From contig JAJEHL010000044.1 in the NCBI GenBank assembly GCA_022823725.1, positions 124,001-188,000 of the forward strand: a stretch of DNA of 64,000 nt, written 5' to 3'. The translations under genes were made by a program, and so were the position numbers. The stretch comes from Candidatus Latescibacterota bacterium (GTDB lineage: Bacteria > Latescibacterota > UBA2968). The notes below the pieces were generated by a model, which made no database searches, was not told the DNA's origin, and saw only the letters and a list, made by a program, of their open reading frames with translations. Of this stretch, positions 46,804-54,852 are shown one piece after another (the first letter of the stretch is position 1; every line of letters starts with the position of its first letter).

Positions 46804-47829
46804 TCATATACTAAACCGCTCAAAAATTAGATACTGATATGAATGTTCCTCTCCCGCCTCATACAAACACCCAACATCTCCATCGGGTAGCAGAGTTAGA
46901 CAGGAATACGCTGCCGGCCCCTCGTGCAACAGCTTTTCGCGGACCCACGTCTGCCCGCCATCCTCGCTCAAACGCACAGTCATATTCACGCGCTCGCCTC
47001 GTCCCTTACCCGGATAAAACCGCTCTCCAGCTTCGGGACTTTCTACCGGCGTGGGCGACACGGGATTTGAAAAAAGCAGTCGGTCACCTTCGCCTATCAA
47101 ACTCGCCTGACATTTCGGACACGGCAAATTCGCATCGTGTACAACCTCTGACCAACTGTGTCCACCATCCCCACTCACCGAAATCCCCCGCACCCCCTCA
47201 CTATACGTCTGCATCCGAATATTCATCTTCAACGACCCATCTGATAATTCCACAACCTGACATTCATTCGCACCCGGCGTAATCAACGCACTCAACTGCC
47301 ACGTTGCCCCGTGGTCATCGCTATAAATCGCATGTGAACCATTGCCATAAGCCTCATCCTTCCGATGATCGCACGGAATCACCAGCCGTCCCCTGTGCTC
47401 CCCCCGCTGCAATTGAATACCAACCCCCGGACCCGTCGCATACCAGCCCCATGCGGGCATCTTTACATCCGCAGTAATCTCCTTCGGATCTGCCCACGTC
47501 TCCCCATCATCTGCACTATGCGTAATAAACACATCGTCATTCTCCCGACAAAACGGCAACCAGATCACACCCGTATCACCATCCACCACAGGACAAGGAT
47601 TGCCAATCGTCACCTCTCCAGGCTCCCCGTAAATCAACACCTGTTCTGACCACGTCTCCCCACCGTCCTCCGACCGTTTCACCAGCAAATCGAGATCTCC
47701 GTGATCCCCGCGCCCCGTGCGCCGCCCCTCGCAAAACGCCAGCAAAGTCCCCGCCTGTGTCACCAGCAACGCGGGAATGCGATACGTGTGATACCCATCT
47801 TCTCCACTAATAAATACATGTGTTTTCAT
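46804..47829 (-). CDS. Sialidase-like exo-glycosidase (GH33-type)
   Basis: 341 residues from ATG 47829, which has GGGAG 8 bases upstream. The RIP motif YHTYRIPALL (Arg of the triad) is at the start, followed by GRRTGRGDHGDLDLL with a catalytic Asp. Five Asp-boxes are present: SEDGGETW, SADDGETW, SDDHGATW, SGDGGHSW and SEDGGQTW. The C-terminal AAYSCLTLLPDGDVGCLYE holds the Tyr/Glu pair. No signal peptide is seen, so it would act on imported sialosides or related sugars in the cytoplasm. Confidence 0.88.
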   Translation of the reverse strand: MKTHVFISGEDGYHTYRIPALLVTQAGTLLAFCEGRRTGRGDHGDLDLLVKRSEDGGETWSEQVLIYGEPGEVTIGNPCPVVDGDTGVIWLPFCRENDDVFITHSADDGETWADPKEITADVKMPAWGWYATGPGVGIQLQRGEHRGRLVIPCDHRKDEAYGNGSHAIYSDDHGATWQLSALITPGANECQVVELSDGSLKMNIRMQTYSEGVRGISVSGDGGHSWSEVVHDANLPCPKCQASLIGEGDRLLFSNPVSPTPVESPEAGERFYPGKGRGERVNMTVRLSEDGGQTWVREKLLHEGPAAYSCLTLLPDGDVGCLYEAGEEHSYQYLIFERFSI

Positions 47830-47843
47830 TTTTTCTCCCTTGT

Positions 47844-48719
47844 TTATGTCCTCTCCAAAGGAACCAGACGCAGTGCATTCTCGCAATAAATCTTCTCCCT
47901 GACATCCCGCGGCAAATCCAGCCCCTCTATATGCACCTGCAACGCATTCCCTGGAGCATCGCGCCCAAACAGCAAACGATCCTGATATGTAATCAAAAAA
48001 TCCCGCCCCTCATCCGCCATCCGCTGCAACGCATTCAAACCAGACCCCGCCGACAAATCCGCCCACAGATTCGCATATTGTGCAAACAAATCGAACAAAC
48101 GACCACCCGGCACAATCTCACCCGAAGGATATGTCTCTGGATCCGTCGCCTCATCTCCACTCACATGCCGCCAGAAACCCGGCGCATGGCCGACAAATAT
48201 CGTATCCGGACACGCCTGCAACGCCTGCTCCAACGCGCCAATCTCCCCGCCATACCAGTGCTCCTGATACACCCCATTCAAAAACGGCGTATCAATATGC
48301 AAAACCACGGGCGCGCCCAACTCACCCGCCTTGCGAAACAACAGAATCGCACGGGGATCATTCAACAACATCCGATAGCTCCACTCCCCACACACCCGAA
48401 CGCCGTGTGAATAATACGCCGCCTCAAAAAGCCCTGCCGCATCGCCCTCTGACGGACAGGGACAATATCCCGCAACAAAACGATCCGGATATTTCTCACA
48501 TGCGCGCGAAAGATCATTCAACGTCGTCCCCGCATGCGTGCCATCGGGCCGAGCATTCACGGGATTAAACACGCGATGGCTGCTCGCCACATGCTCACCC
48601 GGCGGCAAATACCACGTAAGCAACCACGCCACATCATAACCGAACTGATCCATCTCATTCAGCACGCCCTCGGCATTTAGCCCGTGATAATAAATGTGAT
48701 TGTGCGCGTCAATAATCAT
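47844..48719 (-). CDS. Amidohydrolase-2 family metal-dependent hydrolase
   Basis: 291 residues, TIM-barrel metallohydrolase. MIIDAHNHIY is the HxH strand; further ligands are VVLHID (His), FVGHAPG (His) and LLFGRDAP (Asp). YCENALRL is the C-terminal signature. The substrate may be a lactone, uronate or aromatic acid. It is the first gene of the amidohydrolase-sialidase-BNR operon (14 bp to sialidase). No clear ribosome binding site is seen. Confidence 0.82.
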   Translation of the reverse strand: MIIDAHNHIYYHGLNAEGVLNEMDQFGYDVAWLLTWYLPPGEHVASSHRVFNPVNARPDGTHAGTTLNDLSRACEKYPDRFVAGYCPCPSEGDAAGLFEAAYYSHGVRVCGEWSYRMLLNDPRAILLFRKAGELGAPVVLHIDTPFLNGVYQEHWYGGEIGALEQALQACPDTIFVGHAPGFWRHVSGDEATDPETYPSGEIVPGGRLFDLFAQYANLWADLSAGSGLNALQRMADEGRDFLITYQDRLLFGRDAPGNALQVHIEGLDLPRDVREKIYCENALRLVPLERT

Positions 48720-48825
48720 TGTACAACCCCCCAGCTTTTGCGATTTTTTCTTGACGAAGTTACAATAAAAAAATAGTATATAGAGTTTGCGACCACACCG
48801 CGAAAGGAATACGCTGCTCCATCAA

Positions 48826-49764
48826 ATGTCCAACTCTCAATTAGATCTCTCGACAAAAATCGCCAAAAGGCTCACGCTCAAAAACCCCGTCATCATGGCA
48901 TCGGGCACTTTTGGACACGGTGCCGAATATGCGTCGCTCTTTGACCTGAGCAAAATCGGTGGCATCGTCACAAAAACCATCACCTATCACCCCCGGGCGG
49001 GCAACCCACCGCCGCGCACAGCCGAAACACCATCCGGCATGCTCAACGCCATTGGCCTGACCAACCCGGGCATCGACGCATTCATCGCCGAAAAAGTCCC
49101 CCCCCTTGCCGAACTCAACACGGGACGCATCGTCAGCATAGCGGGAACATCGGACCGGGAATTTGCCGACATGGCCGCCCGGTTCAACGACCTTGACGGC
49201 ATAGACGCACTCGAACTCAACATCTCATCGCCCAACATGAAAGACGGTGGCATGCTCTTTGGCTGTTCCGAGCGCGCCGCCCACAACGTAACCCGAGCCG
49301 TCAAAGCCGTATCGCGATTACCCATCATCGTCAAACTCACCCCAAACGTAACCGACATAGCCGCCATAGCCAGCGCAGTCGAAGAAGGCGGCGCGGACGG
49401 CATCGCCCTCATCAACACCCTGCTGGGCATGGCAATAGACATAGACACGCGCCGCCCCATCCTGGGAAACATCACAGGCGGTTTATCTGGACCCGCGATC
49501 AAACCCGTCGCCCTCGCCCTCCTCTGGAAAGTCGTCGAACGGGTCTCTGTCCCGGTCATCGGCATGGGCGGCATAGCCACAGCGCGCGACGCCATTGAAT
49601 TTCTCATCATTGGCGCATCCGCCATACAGGTCGGAACCACGACCTTTGTTCGCCCGCTTGCAGCCCTGGAGATACTCGATGGCATTGCAGACTATTGCAA
49701 AGCACACAAAATCGACCGCATATCCGACCTTGTGGGCAGCATGCAACCACCTGCGGCGCATTAA
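48826..49764 (+). CDS. pyrD: Dihydroorotate dehydrogenase, class 1B-like
   Basis: 312 residues from the ATG at 48826. It oxidises dihydroorotate to orotate in pyrimidine synthesis, using FMN. Landmarks: NPVIMASGTFGHG, TPSGMLNAIGLTNPGID, LPIIVKLTPNVTD, ALINTLLGMAIDI and IGMGGIATARDAIEF. The segment that carries the catalytic Cys in class 1 enzymes reads LNISSPNMKDGG, with Ser, as in class 2. No pyrK electron-transfer subunit is adjacent. The start is uncertain: AAAGGA is rather far upstream. It overlaps the RlpA-like gene. Confidence 0.92.
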   Translation: MSNSQLDLSTKIAKRLTLKNPVIMASGTFGHGAEYASLFDLSKIGGIVTKTITYHPRAGNPPPRTAETPSGMLNAIGLTNPGIDAFIAEKVPPLAELNTGRIVSIAGTSDREFADMAARFNDLDGIDALELNISSPNMKDGGMLFGCSERAAHNVTRAVKAVSRLPIIVKLTPNVTDIAAIASAVEEGGADGIALINTLLGMAIDIDTRRPILGNITGGLSGPAIKPVALALLWKVVERVSVPVIGMGGIATARDAIEFLIIGASAIQVGTTTFVRPLAALEILDGIADYCKAHKIDRISDLVGSMQPPAAH

Positions 49765-50143
49765 AATTTCCCACTTACTCTGCATCCTCCTCTGCGCCTC
49801 TATCATGGGATGTGCCTCGCATCCCCGCTACCACACCAGACCCCCATACATATTCTACCAAAGTGGCTATGCGTCCTACTACGCCCACAAATTTCACGGA
49901 CGGCCAACAGCCAGTGGCGAAATCTACGACATGAACGGCCTATCTGCCGCACACCGCGAACTGCCCCTCGGCACAATAATTCGCGTCACGCACCTGAAAA
50001 ATGGCAAATCCATTATTATTCCAGTGAACGACCGCGGGCCTTTTATCGAAGGACGCATCCTCGACCTCTCCCTCGGCGCAGCCAAAAAGCTACACATGGT
50101 CAATGAAGGCGTTGCCAGAGTCAAAATCGAAATTGTCAAATAG
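49730..50143 (+). CDS. RlpA-like septal ring lipoprotein
   Basis: A double-psi beta-barrel protein of the RlpA family: SGYASYYAHKFHGRPTASGE, LPLGTIIRVTHLKNGKS, and NDRGPFIEGRILDLSLGAA. A lipobox, ASIMGC, precedes it, so it is an outer-membrane lipoprotein. The start is unclear; a TTG at 49730 is the best candidate and overlaps pyrD by 35 bp. RlpA proteins act on naked glycan strands during division or spore-like processes. Confidence 0.82.
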   Translation: MWAACNHLRRIKISHLLCILLCASIMGCASHPRYHTRPPYIFYQSGYASYYAHKFHGRPTASGEIYDMNGLSAAHRELPLGTIIRVTHLKNGKSIIIPVNDRGPFIEGRILDLSLGAAKKLHMVNEGVARVKIEIVK

Positions 50144-50149
50144 GATAAT

Positions 50150-50476
50150 ATGATGAAATGGCAAGAATGGCAAACCGCAGCAGACGATGAAACTCTGTGG
50201 ATAGATAATAAAGAAAAAGGGCTACTCAAAGCCGAATATCTGACCGCTTACATCTTGCGCCTCTGGTTTGAAGAAGACCTCAATGTTTCCATTTATGATC
50301 TGGATTTTTATCCCCTCTTGGTTGAAGAAAATCCAGGAGGCGTTTTTGAGTTGCTACGCAATAAAGAGCGATTTCATCGGGTGATTGGCGACTATGCCTT
50401 GATTTGGCCCAATCCCGAAACAGGTGAATATGACGAACAAGCCATTGATCTTGCTCCCGAATGTGTGCGTTTTTAA
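50150..50476 (+). CDS. DUF2442-like protein
   Basis: 108 residues. AYILRLWFEEDLNVSIYDL, then GGVFELLRNKERFHRV and DLAPECV follow the DUF2442 pattern of a small beta-rich protein that often neighbours toxin-antitoxin genes. The start is 6 bp after the RlpA-like stop. Function is not known. Confidence 0.6.
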   Translation: MMKWQEWQTAADDETLWIDNKEKGLLKAEYLTAYILRLWFEEDLNVSIYDLDFYPLLVEENPGGVFELLRNKERFHRVIGDYALIWPNPETGEYDEQAIDLAPECVRF

Positions 50477-50498
50477 AGAATCCCCCTCTTACCACAAA

Positions 50499-50530
50499 AG
50501 CACCCACGCATACTGAGTGAGTGCTTTATT
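50499..50530. terminator. Probable terminator between convergent genes
   Basis: AAAGCAC near 50499 and GTGCTTT near 50520 form a short stem with a 16-base loop, followed by T-rich sequence. Confidence 0.55.
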
Positions 50531-50532
50531 TT

Positions 50533-50793
50533 TTAGCGCTGATATACATCGCGCCGATGAGCGATACGGTGGATAATAACGCGCTGATTCGTATCGTCAA
50601 TTTCATAAAGAATGCGATAGTCTCCCACGCGAATACGCCACGAATTTTGGCGACCAACCAGTTTTTCCACGCCTGAAGGACGTGGCTCTGCTTCCAGTTG
50701 GAGAAGATGTCGGTTAATGCGTTGACGAATATGGCCCTGCAACCGACGACGTTCTCGTTCTGCCGCTGAACGCATATGAACAGCGTAAGCCAT
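50533..50793 (-). CDS. RelE/ParE-family toxin
   Basis: 86 residues: AAERERRRLQGHIRQRI, then GVEKLVGRQNSWRIRVGDYR and ILYEID...RIAHRRDVY. This is the standard RelE/ParE fold and length. It is 2 bp after the antitoxin gene on the minus strand. As RelE it would cut mRNA at the ribosome; ParE-type action on gyrase cannot be excluded. Confidence 0.9.
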   Translation of the reverse strand: MAYAVHMRSAAERERRRLQGHIRQRINRHLLQLEAEPRPSGVEKLVGRQNSWRIRVGDYRILYEIDDTNQRVIIHRIAHRRDVYQR

Positions 50794-50795
50794 TG

Positions 50796-51050
50796 CTAAG
50801 ATACGTCTCCGGTTTCACGGAGCAAATCGCGCAAAGGCCGCGTTTCGCTATTCTCCTCATTCGCTTCATCCATTAACATGGTGTCAACAGCATCCTGCAA
50901 GTGCAAAGGAAGCGTCTCCCAATCTGTTTCCCGAGCCACTTTTTGAAGCAACGTCTTGAAATCGTCATATCCAAGAATCACCTCAATGACCTCGCCCGAA
51001 TCATCATAGACCCATTTTGGAGAACGAGATTTTTCGAGAATGCGTGTCAT
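50796..51050 (-). CDS. Antitoxin of the RelE pair
   Basis: 84 residues, acidic and partly helical: WVYDDSGEVIEVILGYDDF, then LPLHLQDAVDTMLMDE. Its place immediately upstream of the RelE gene and its size make it the cognate antitoxin (Phd/RelB-like, uncertain). It should also autoregulate the promoter. Confidence 0.75.
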   Translation of the reverse strand: MTRILEKSRSPKWVYDDSGEVIEVILGYDDFKTLLQKVARETDWETLPLHLQDAVDTMLMDEANEENSETRPLRDLLRETGDVS

Positions 51051-51223
51051 ATTACCCTCAATCTGTTGTATGGACCTGATTTTTCCTCTCGCTTATCTTC
51101 ACAGGCTCCAGCATCTCACATCAATAATAGTCCGGATTAAATCTGAAAATAAGTTGTATTTTTATTGATGTCAATGCAGGACAGCAGGGTTAAATGTATG
51201 ATTTAAGCAGGGGCCGCGATGAC

Positions 51224-51243
51224 GGGCGAGGCATGCCTCGCCC
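51224..51243. repeat. Perfect 20-bp GC-rich palindrome
   Basis: GGGCGAGGCATGCCTCGCCC, flanked by GAC and CTACA, lies just past the hemY stop. Elements of this shape are dispersed intergenic palindromes in many genomes. It could double as a transcription stop. Confidence 0.75.
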
Positions 51244-51253
51244 CTACAGTTGT

Positions 51254-52633
51254 TCACACTTCCCCAAAAATCCTATCCACCGTATCCACCGCCTGCACAA
51301 TACAATCGGGAATCGCCGACCCGCGATACGCACTCCCCGTCAAAAACAACCCCCCTACCTGCGCGGCGAGACGCGCCATTTCAGCCACGCGCTCCAGATG
51401 CCCCAAATCGAACTGAGGGCGTCCTCGTCTCCAGCGAAAAATGCGCGCAAATAGCGGATCAGCCGTCAACCCCATCAACGCTTCCAACTCCTCGCGCGAC
51501 AGTGCAACCAGCGCCTCATCATCCAGACCCACCAGATCTTCCTGCCCTGCTCCCCCCACAAATGTACGCACCAGAACACCATCGTCCGGCGCGCGAAAAT
51601 TCAGCTTTGTCGAAACCCAGGTACACGCCGTAATCCGCCGCCCCTCGTGTTTCGGCGACAAAAAACCAAACCCCTCAAAATCGTGTTGACCCTCAACATC
51701 TCTCTTCCGATATGCCAGAGAAACCGTCGCCGTTGAAACATAGCGAATATCGCGCAACAAAAGACTCAAATCCGACGCAAAATCCGCCACCAGATCAGCG
51801 GACACATAAGCCGGCGTCGCCATCACCACAGCATCTGTCTCAATCACCTCCTCACCAGCGACCACCTCAAATCCACCATCCACCTTTCGCACATCCCCAA
51901 CAGCAACACCCCGGCGCAAATCCCCATCCAAACGCGCGACCAGAGTATCGACCAACTCACCCAACCCGCCAATTGGCGTCTGAAACATCGCAGTCCCCGT
52001 AGAAGCGCGCGTCTTCCTCATCGCCCGCACGCCCTTAATCAAACTCCCATAGCGCTGCTCCATCGCCACATACATCGGAAATGCACATTGCATACTCAAA
52101 CGCTCTGCATCTGCGCTGTGGATACCCGCCAGCATCGCCCCGCCAATATTCACAGCCTCTTTGCCCAACCGCCGCCGAATAAAACTCGCCAGACTCTCAT
52201 CGCCCTCATCTCTCCGCCGCGGCACAAACACCTCCAGCCCCATCCTCACCTTTCCGCAAAACGAAAACAGAGGCGAAGTCACAAGGGGCCAGAATCTCGC
52301 AGGCACCAGAGAAAAATCCTCTGGAAAAGCCACCAATTCCCCACCCCGCACCAGAAATGTCCGCTGCCGATCATTATTCGTCGAAATCAGCCGATCCGCC
52401 AACCCCAGATCCTTACACAACTGAATACCCGCGGGCTTTTGCGTCAGCAACAAATCCGGACCGCCCTCAATCAAAAAACCATCCACCGACTCCGTCGCAA
52501 TCATCCCGCCCCATCGGTCACTGCGCTCCAGCAAAGCATACTGGACATCCCGACCCAGTTCTCTCGCTCTTTTTTCCAAATAAAAAGCGGTCGCAAGACC
52601 CGCTATGCCACCGCCAATAATAGTTATATGCAT
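51254..52633 (-). CDS. hemY: Protoporphyrinogen/coproporphyrinogen III oxidase
   Basis: 459 residues from ATG 52633. FAD-binding motif TIIGGGIAGLATAFYLE at the start, then DRWGGMIATESVDGFLIE and GPDLLLTQKP, the layout of HemY-type oxidases. The C-terminus has GLFLTGSAYRGSAIPDCI. It oxidises the porphyrinogen with oxygen, near the end of heme synthesis. It is downstream of hemH with a 14-bp gap, the same hemE-hemH-hemY order as in Bacillus. Whether the route is by protoporphyrin or coproporphyrin cannot be told here. Confidence 0.92.
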   Translation of the reverse strand: MHITIIGGGIAGLATAFYLEKRARELGRDVQYALLERSDRWGGMIATESVDGFLIEGGPDLLLTQKPAGIQLCKDLGLADRLISTNNDRQRTFLVRGGELVAFPEDFSLVPARFWPLVTSPLFSFCGKVRMGLEVFVPRRRDEGDESLASFIRRRLGKEAVNIGGAMLAGIHSADAERLSMQCAFPMYVAMEQRYGSLIKGVRAMRKTRASTGTAMFQTPIGGLGELVDTLVARLDGDLRRGVAVGDVRKVDGGFEVVAGEEVIETDAVVMATPAYVSADLVADFASDLSLLLRDIRYVSTATVSLAYRKRDVEGQHDFEGFGFLSPKHEGRRITACTWVSTKLNFRAPDDGVLVRTFVGGAGQEDLVGLDDEALVALSREELEALMGLTADPLFARIFRWRRGRPQFDLGHLERVAEMARLAAQVGGLFLTGSAYRGSAIPDCIVQAVDTVDRIFGEV

Positions 52634-52647
52634 ATCGCTATCACCCC

Positions 52648-53580
52648 TCAAATCACCTCTTCCACCGCATCGGCAACGGCCTCAATAAATACGGGATCGC
52701 TATTCATCATCTCTGTGCGCTCCAGGCGAATCCCGCATTGTCGTGCAATCTCCTGACAACCGATATCAATATCGTAAAGCACCTCAACGTGATCGCACAC
52801 AAAACCAATAGGCGAGACCAGAACATCGCGGTAATTGCCAGAAGATAGAGCGGGAATCACATCTTCAATCTGCGGACCCAACCAGGGCTCGCCCGTATGT
52901 GCGGCACTCTGATATGAAAACATCCAATCTACCGGACCCAATTGATCGACAATCGCCTGCGCATTGCGCTTTAATTCATCGTCATAGGGATCGCCCATCT
53001 TCAACAACCGGGCTGGCAAACTATGCGCCGAAAAAACCACCTTTGCCTTCTGCCTCGCATCCTCCGGAAACCTCTCCAACCCCGCCCGTACCCTTGCCAC
53101 CTGCGCCTCAATCAACCGGGGCTGATCGCACCACGAATTGACATAGGCAAAATCAATCTCACTCCCCACCTCTTTTTGCGCATCCTCCACCTTCTGTTGA
53201 TAAAGGCCAATACTCATCCGAGAATAATGCGGCGCCATCACAATACCCACAGCCTTCTCAACGCCATCCTCCTGCATCTTCGCCACCGCCTCCGAAATCC
53301 GCGGTTTCCAATGACGCATCCCCGTATATGTCTTCACATTCCGTCCGCGCTTCTTCAACACCGCCTCAACACATCCAGCCTGCTCAAACGTGCGATCATT
53401 CAGCGGCGATCTGCCACCAATCTGCGCGTAGCGACTGCGAAACTCCGCCACAAATTCTGGCGACATCGGCCTCCCACCCCGAATATCGCTCAAATAAGCC
53501 GCCATATCATCCAGCGAATCGGGGCTGCCATAAGCCATCAAAAGCACGCCTATTGTCTTTTCATCGCGCCGTATATTCAT
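52648..53580 (-). CDS. hemH: Ferrochelatase
   Basis: 310 residues from ATG 53580; a longer start would lie deep inside hemE. It inserts iron into the porphyrin. Family blocks: VLLMAYGSPDSLDDM, a catalytic His in MAPHYSR, VVFSAHSLPAR and PIGFVCDHVEVLYDID with the conserved Glu. It overlaps the 3' end of hemE by 20 bp. It may act on coproporphyrin if the coproporphyrin route is used. Confidence 0.95.
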   Translation of the reverse strand: MNIRRDEKTIGVLLMAYGSPDSLDDMAAYLSDIRGGRPMSPEFVAEFRSRYAQIGGRSPLNDRTFEQAGCVEAVLKKRGRNVKTYTGMRHWKPRISEAVAKMQEDGVEKAVGIVMAPHYSRMSIGLYQQKVEDAQKEVGSEIDFAYVNSWCDQPRLIEAQVARVRAGLERFPEDARQKAKVVFSAHSLPARLLKMGDPYDDELKRNAQAIVDQLGPVDWMFSYQSAAHTGEPWLGPQIEDVIPALSSGNYRDVLVSPIGFVCDHVEVLYDIDIGCQEIARQCGIRLERTEMMNSDPVFIEAVADAVEEVI

Positions 53581-54604
53581 GCACAAAATCAACCAATCTC
53601 CGCACATTCTCCACAGGTGTGCGCTGTAAAATCCCATGCCCCAGATTAAAAATATGCCCCGGCTTTCCCCTAACCGAATCCAATATCCGCCTCGTCTGCC
53701 GCTCTATCTCCTCAAAAGGCGCGAACAACACCACGGGATCCAAATTGCCCTGCACACCCACATCATCGCCCAAACGACGCCACGCCACATCTATATCAAT
53801 GCGCCAATCAACGCCAATAACATCGCCCCCCGCCTCTTTCAACAACTCGAGAATACCCGCCGTACCCGTACCAAAGTGAATAAGCGGCACATCCACCTCT
53901 CCCTTCGCAATCGCAATCGCCTTTTGCGAATGCGGCAACACGTACTCGCGATAATCTGCCGGACTCAACGCACCGACCCAGCTATCAAACACCTGCAACA
54001 CCCTCGCACCCGCCCGGGCCTGAGCGATGAGACAATCGCCAATCGCCGTCGCCATCATATCCATCAAACGATGCCACTGCGCTGGCTCGCCGTACATCAA
54101 CCCCTTGGCAATCTCGTAATTGCGCGACGAACCGCCCTCCACCGCATAACAAACCAGTGTAAAGGGCGCACCTGCAAAACCGATCAACGGAACGCGACCA
54201 TTGAGTTCTGCCACCGTCATCCGAATGGCATCACCCGCATAAGGCATCGCCTCTTCGGCGGGTCTCACGGTCAACGCATCGATATCTGCCACCGTGCGAA
54301 TCGGATTGTGAATAACCGGCCCCTCGCCCTTTACATAGTCCAGATCCAAACCCATCGCTTCCAGAATCGGCAGCAAATCCTGAAAAATAATCGCAGCATC
54401 CACAGGATATGCATTCACGGGCTGCATCGTAATCGCCGTAGAGATCTCGGGCGTCTTCACCATATCGAGAAAATTATAGCGATCGCGATACGTCCAGTAC
54501 TCCTTCATATACCGCCCGGCCTGACGCATAAACCAGACAGGCGTCGCATCCACACACTCGCGGCGACACGCCTTTAAAAAACGACCTGAACCATCACTCA
54601 TCAT
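53561..54604 (-). CDS. hemE: Uroporphyrinogen decarboxylase
   Basis: 347 residues. VWFMRQAGRYMKEYW is the substrate-binding Arg loop; FQDLLPILEAMGLDLDY and IGFAGAPFTLVCYAVEGG are family blocks, and HIFNLGHGILQRTPVENV ends the protein. It converts uroporphyrinogen to coproporphyrinogen. Its start overlaps the preceding small Cys gene by 11 bp and its end overlaps hemH. Confidence 0.97.
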   Translation of the reverse strand: MMSDGSGRFLKACRRECVDATPVWFMRQAGRYMKEYWTYRDRYNFLDMVKTPEISTAITMQPVNAYPVDAAIIFQDLLPILEAMGLDLDYVKGEGPVIHNPIRTVADIDALTVRPAEEAMPYAGDAIRMTVAELNGRVPLIGFAGAPFTLVCYAVEGGSSRNYEIAKGLMYGEPAQWHRLMDMMATAIGDCLIAQARAGARVLQVFDSWVGALSPADYREYVLPHSQKAIAIAKGEVDVPLIHFGTGTAGILELLKEAGGDVIGVDWRIDIDVAWRRLGDDVGVQGNLDPVVLFAPFEEIERQTRRILDSVRGKPGHIFNLGHGILQRTPVENVRRLVDFVHEYTAR

Positions 54605-54842
54605 CCATTCCCTCCAGCACCCGCATCAAATCCTCCAGCGACACGATCTCCTCCTCAGATTTGGCAAGAGCTTGTGGCGCGGCATCTTCCCCAGAAGTCC
54701 CAAACACAAACCATTCAAACTCGCGCAAAAACTTCAGACAATGCCACTGGCCCGTGCGCGCGTAATCTTCGCTACATAACTCTCGTGGAATCGGGCATCC
54801 GTCGTACAGCCCTCGGGGGCAGGGTCGGCGTTTTTTGCCCAT
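54594..54842 (-). CDS. Small Cys-rich protein between glnA and hemE
   Basis: 82 residues. The N-terminal half has four Cys at 8, 16, 23 and 35 (RRPCPRGLYDGCPIPRELC, then GQWHCLKFLREF); the C-terminus is acidic and helical. I do not recognise a family. It begins 10 bp after glnA and ends inside the hemE start, so it is translated with both. A metal-binding or regulatory role is plausible from the Cys pattern only. Confidence 0.65.
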   Translation of the reverse strand: MGKKRRPCPRGLYDGCPIPRELCSEDYARTGQWHCLKFLREFEWFVFGTSGEDAAPQALAKSEEEIVSLEDLMRVLEGMDDE

Positions 54843-54852
54843 CTTTAGTCCC

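Noticed and set aside
53636-54577. Plus-strand open frame (313 residues) opposite hemE
   Set aside because: Arg/His/Ile-rich shadow composition with no motif; hemE is unambiguous on the other strand.
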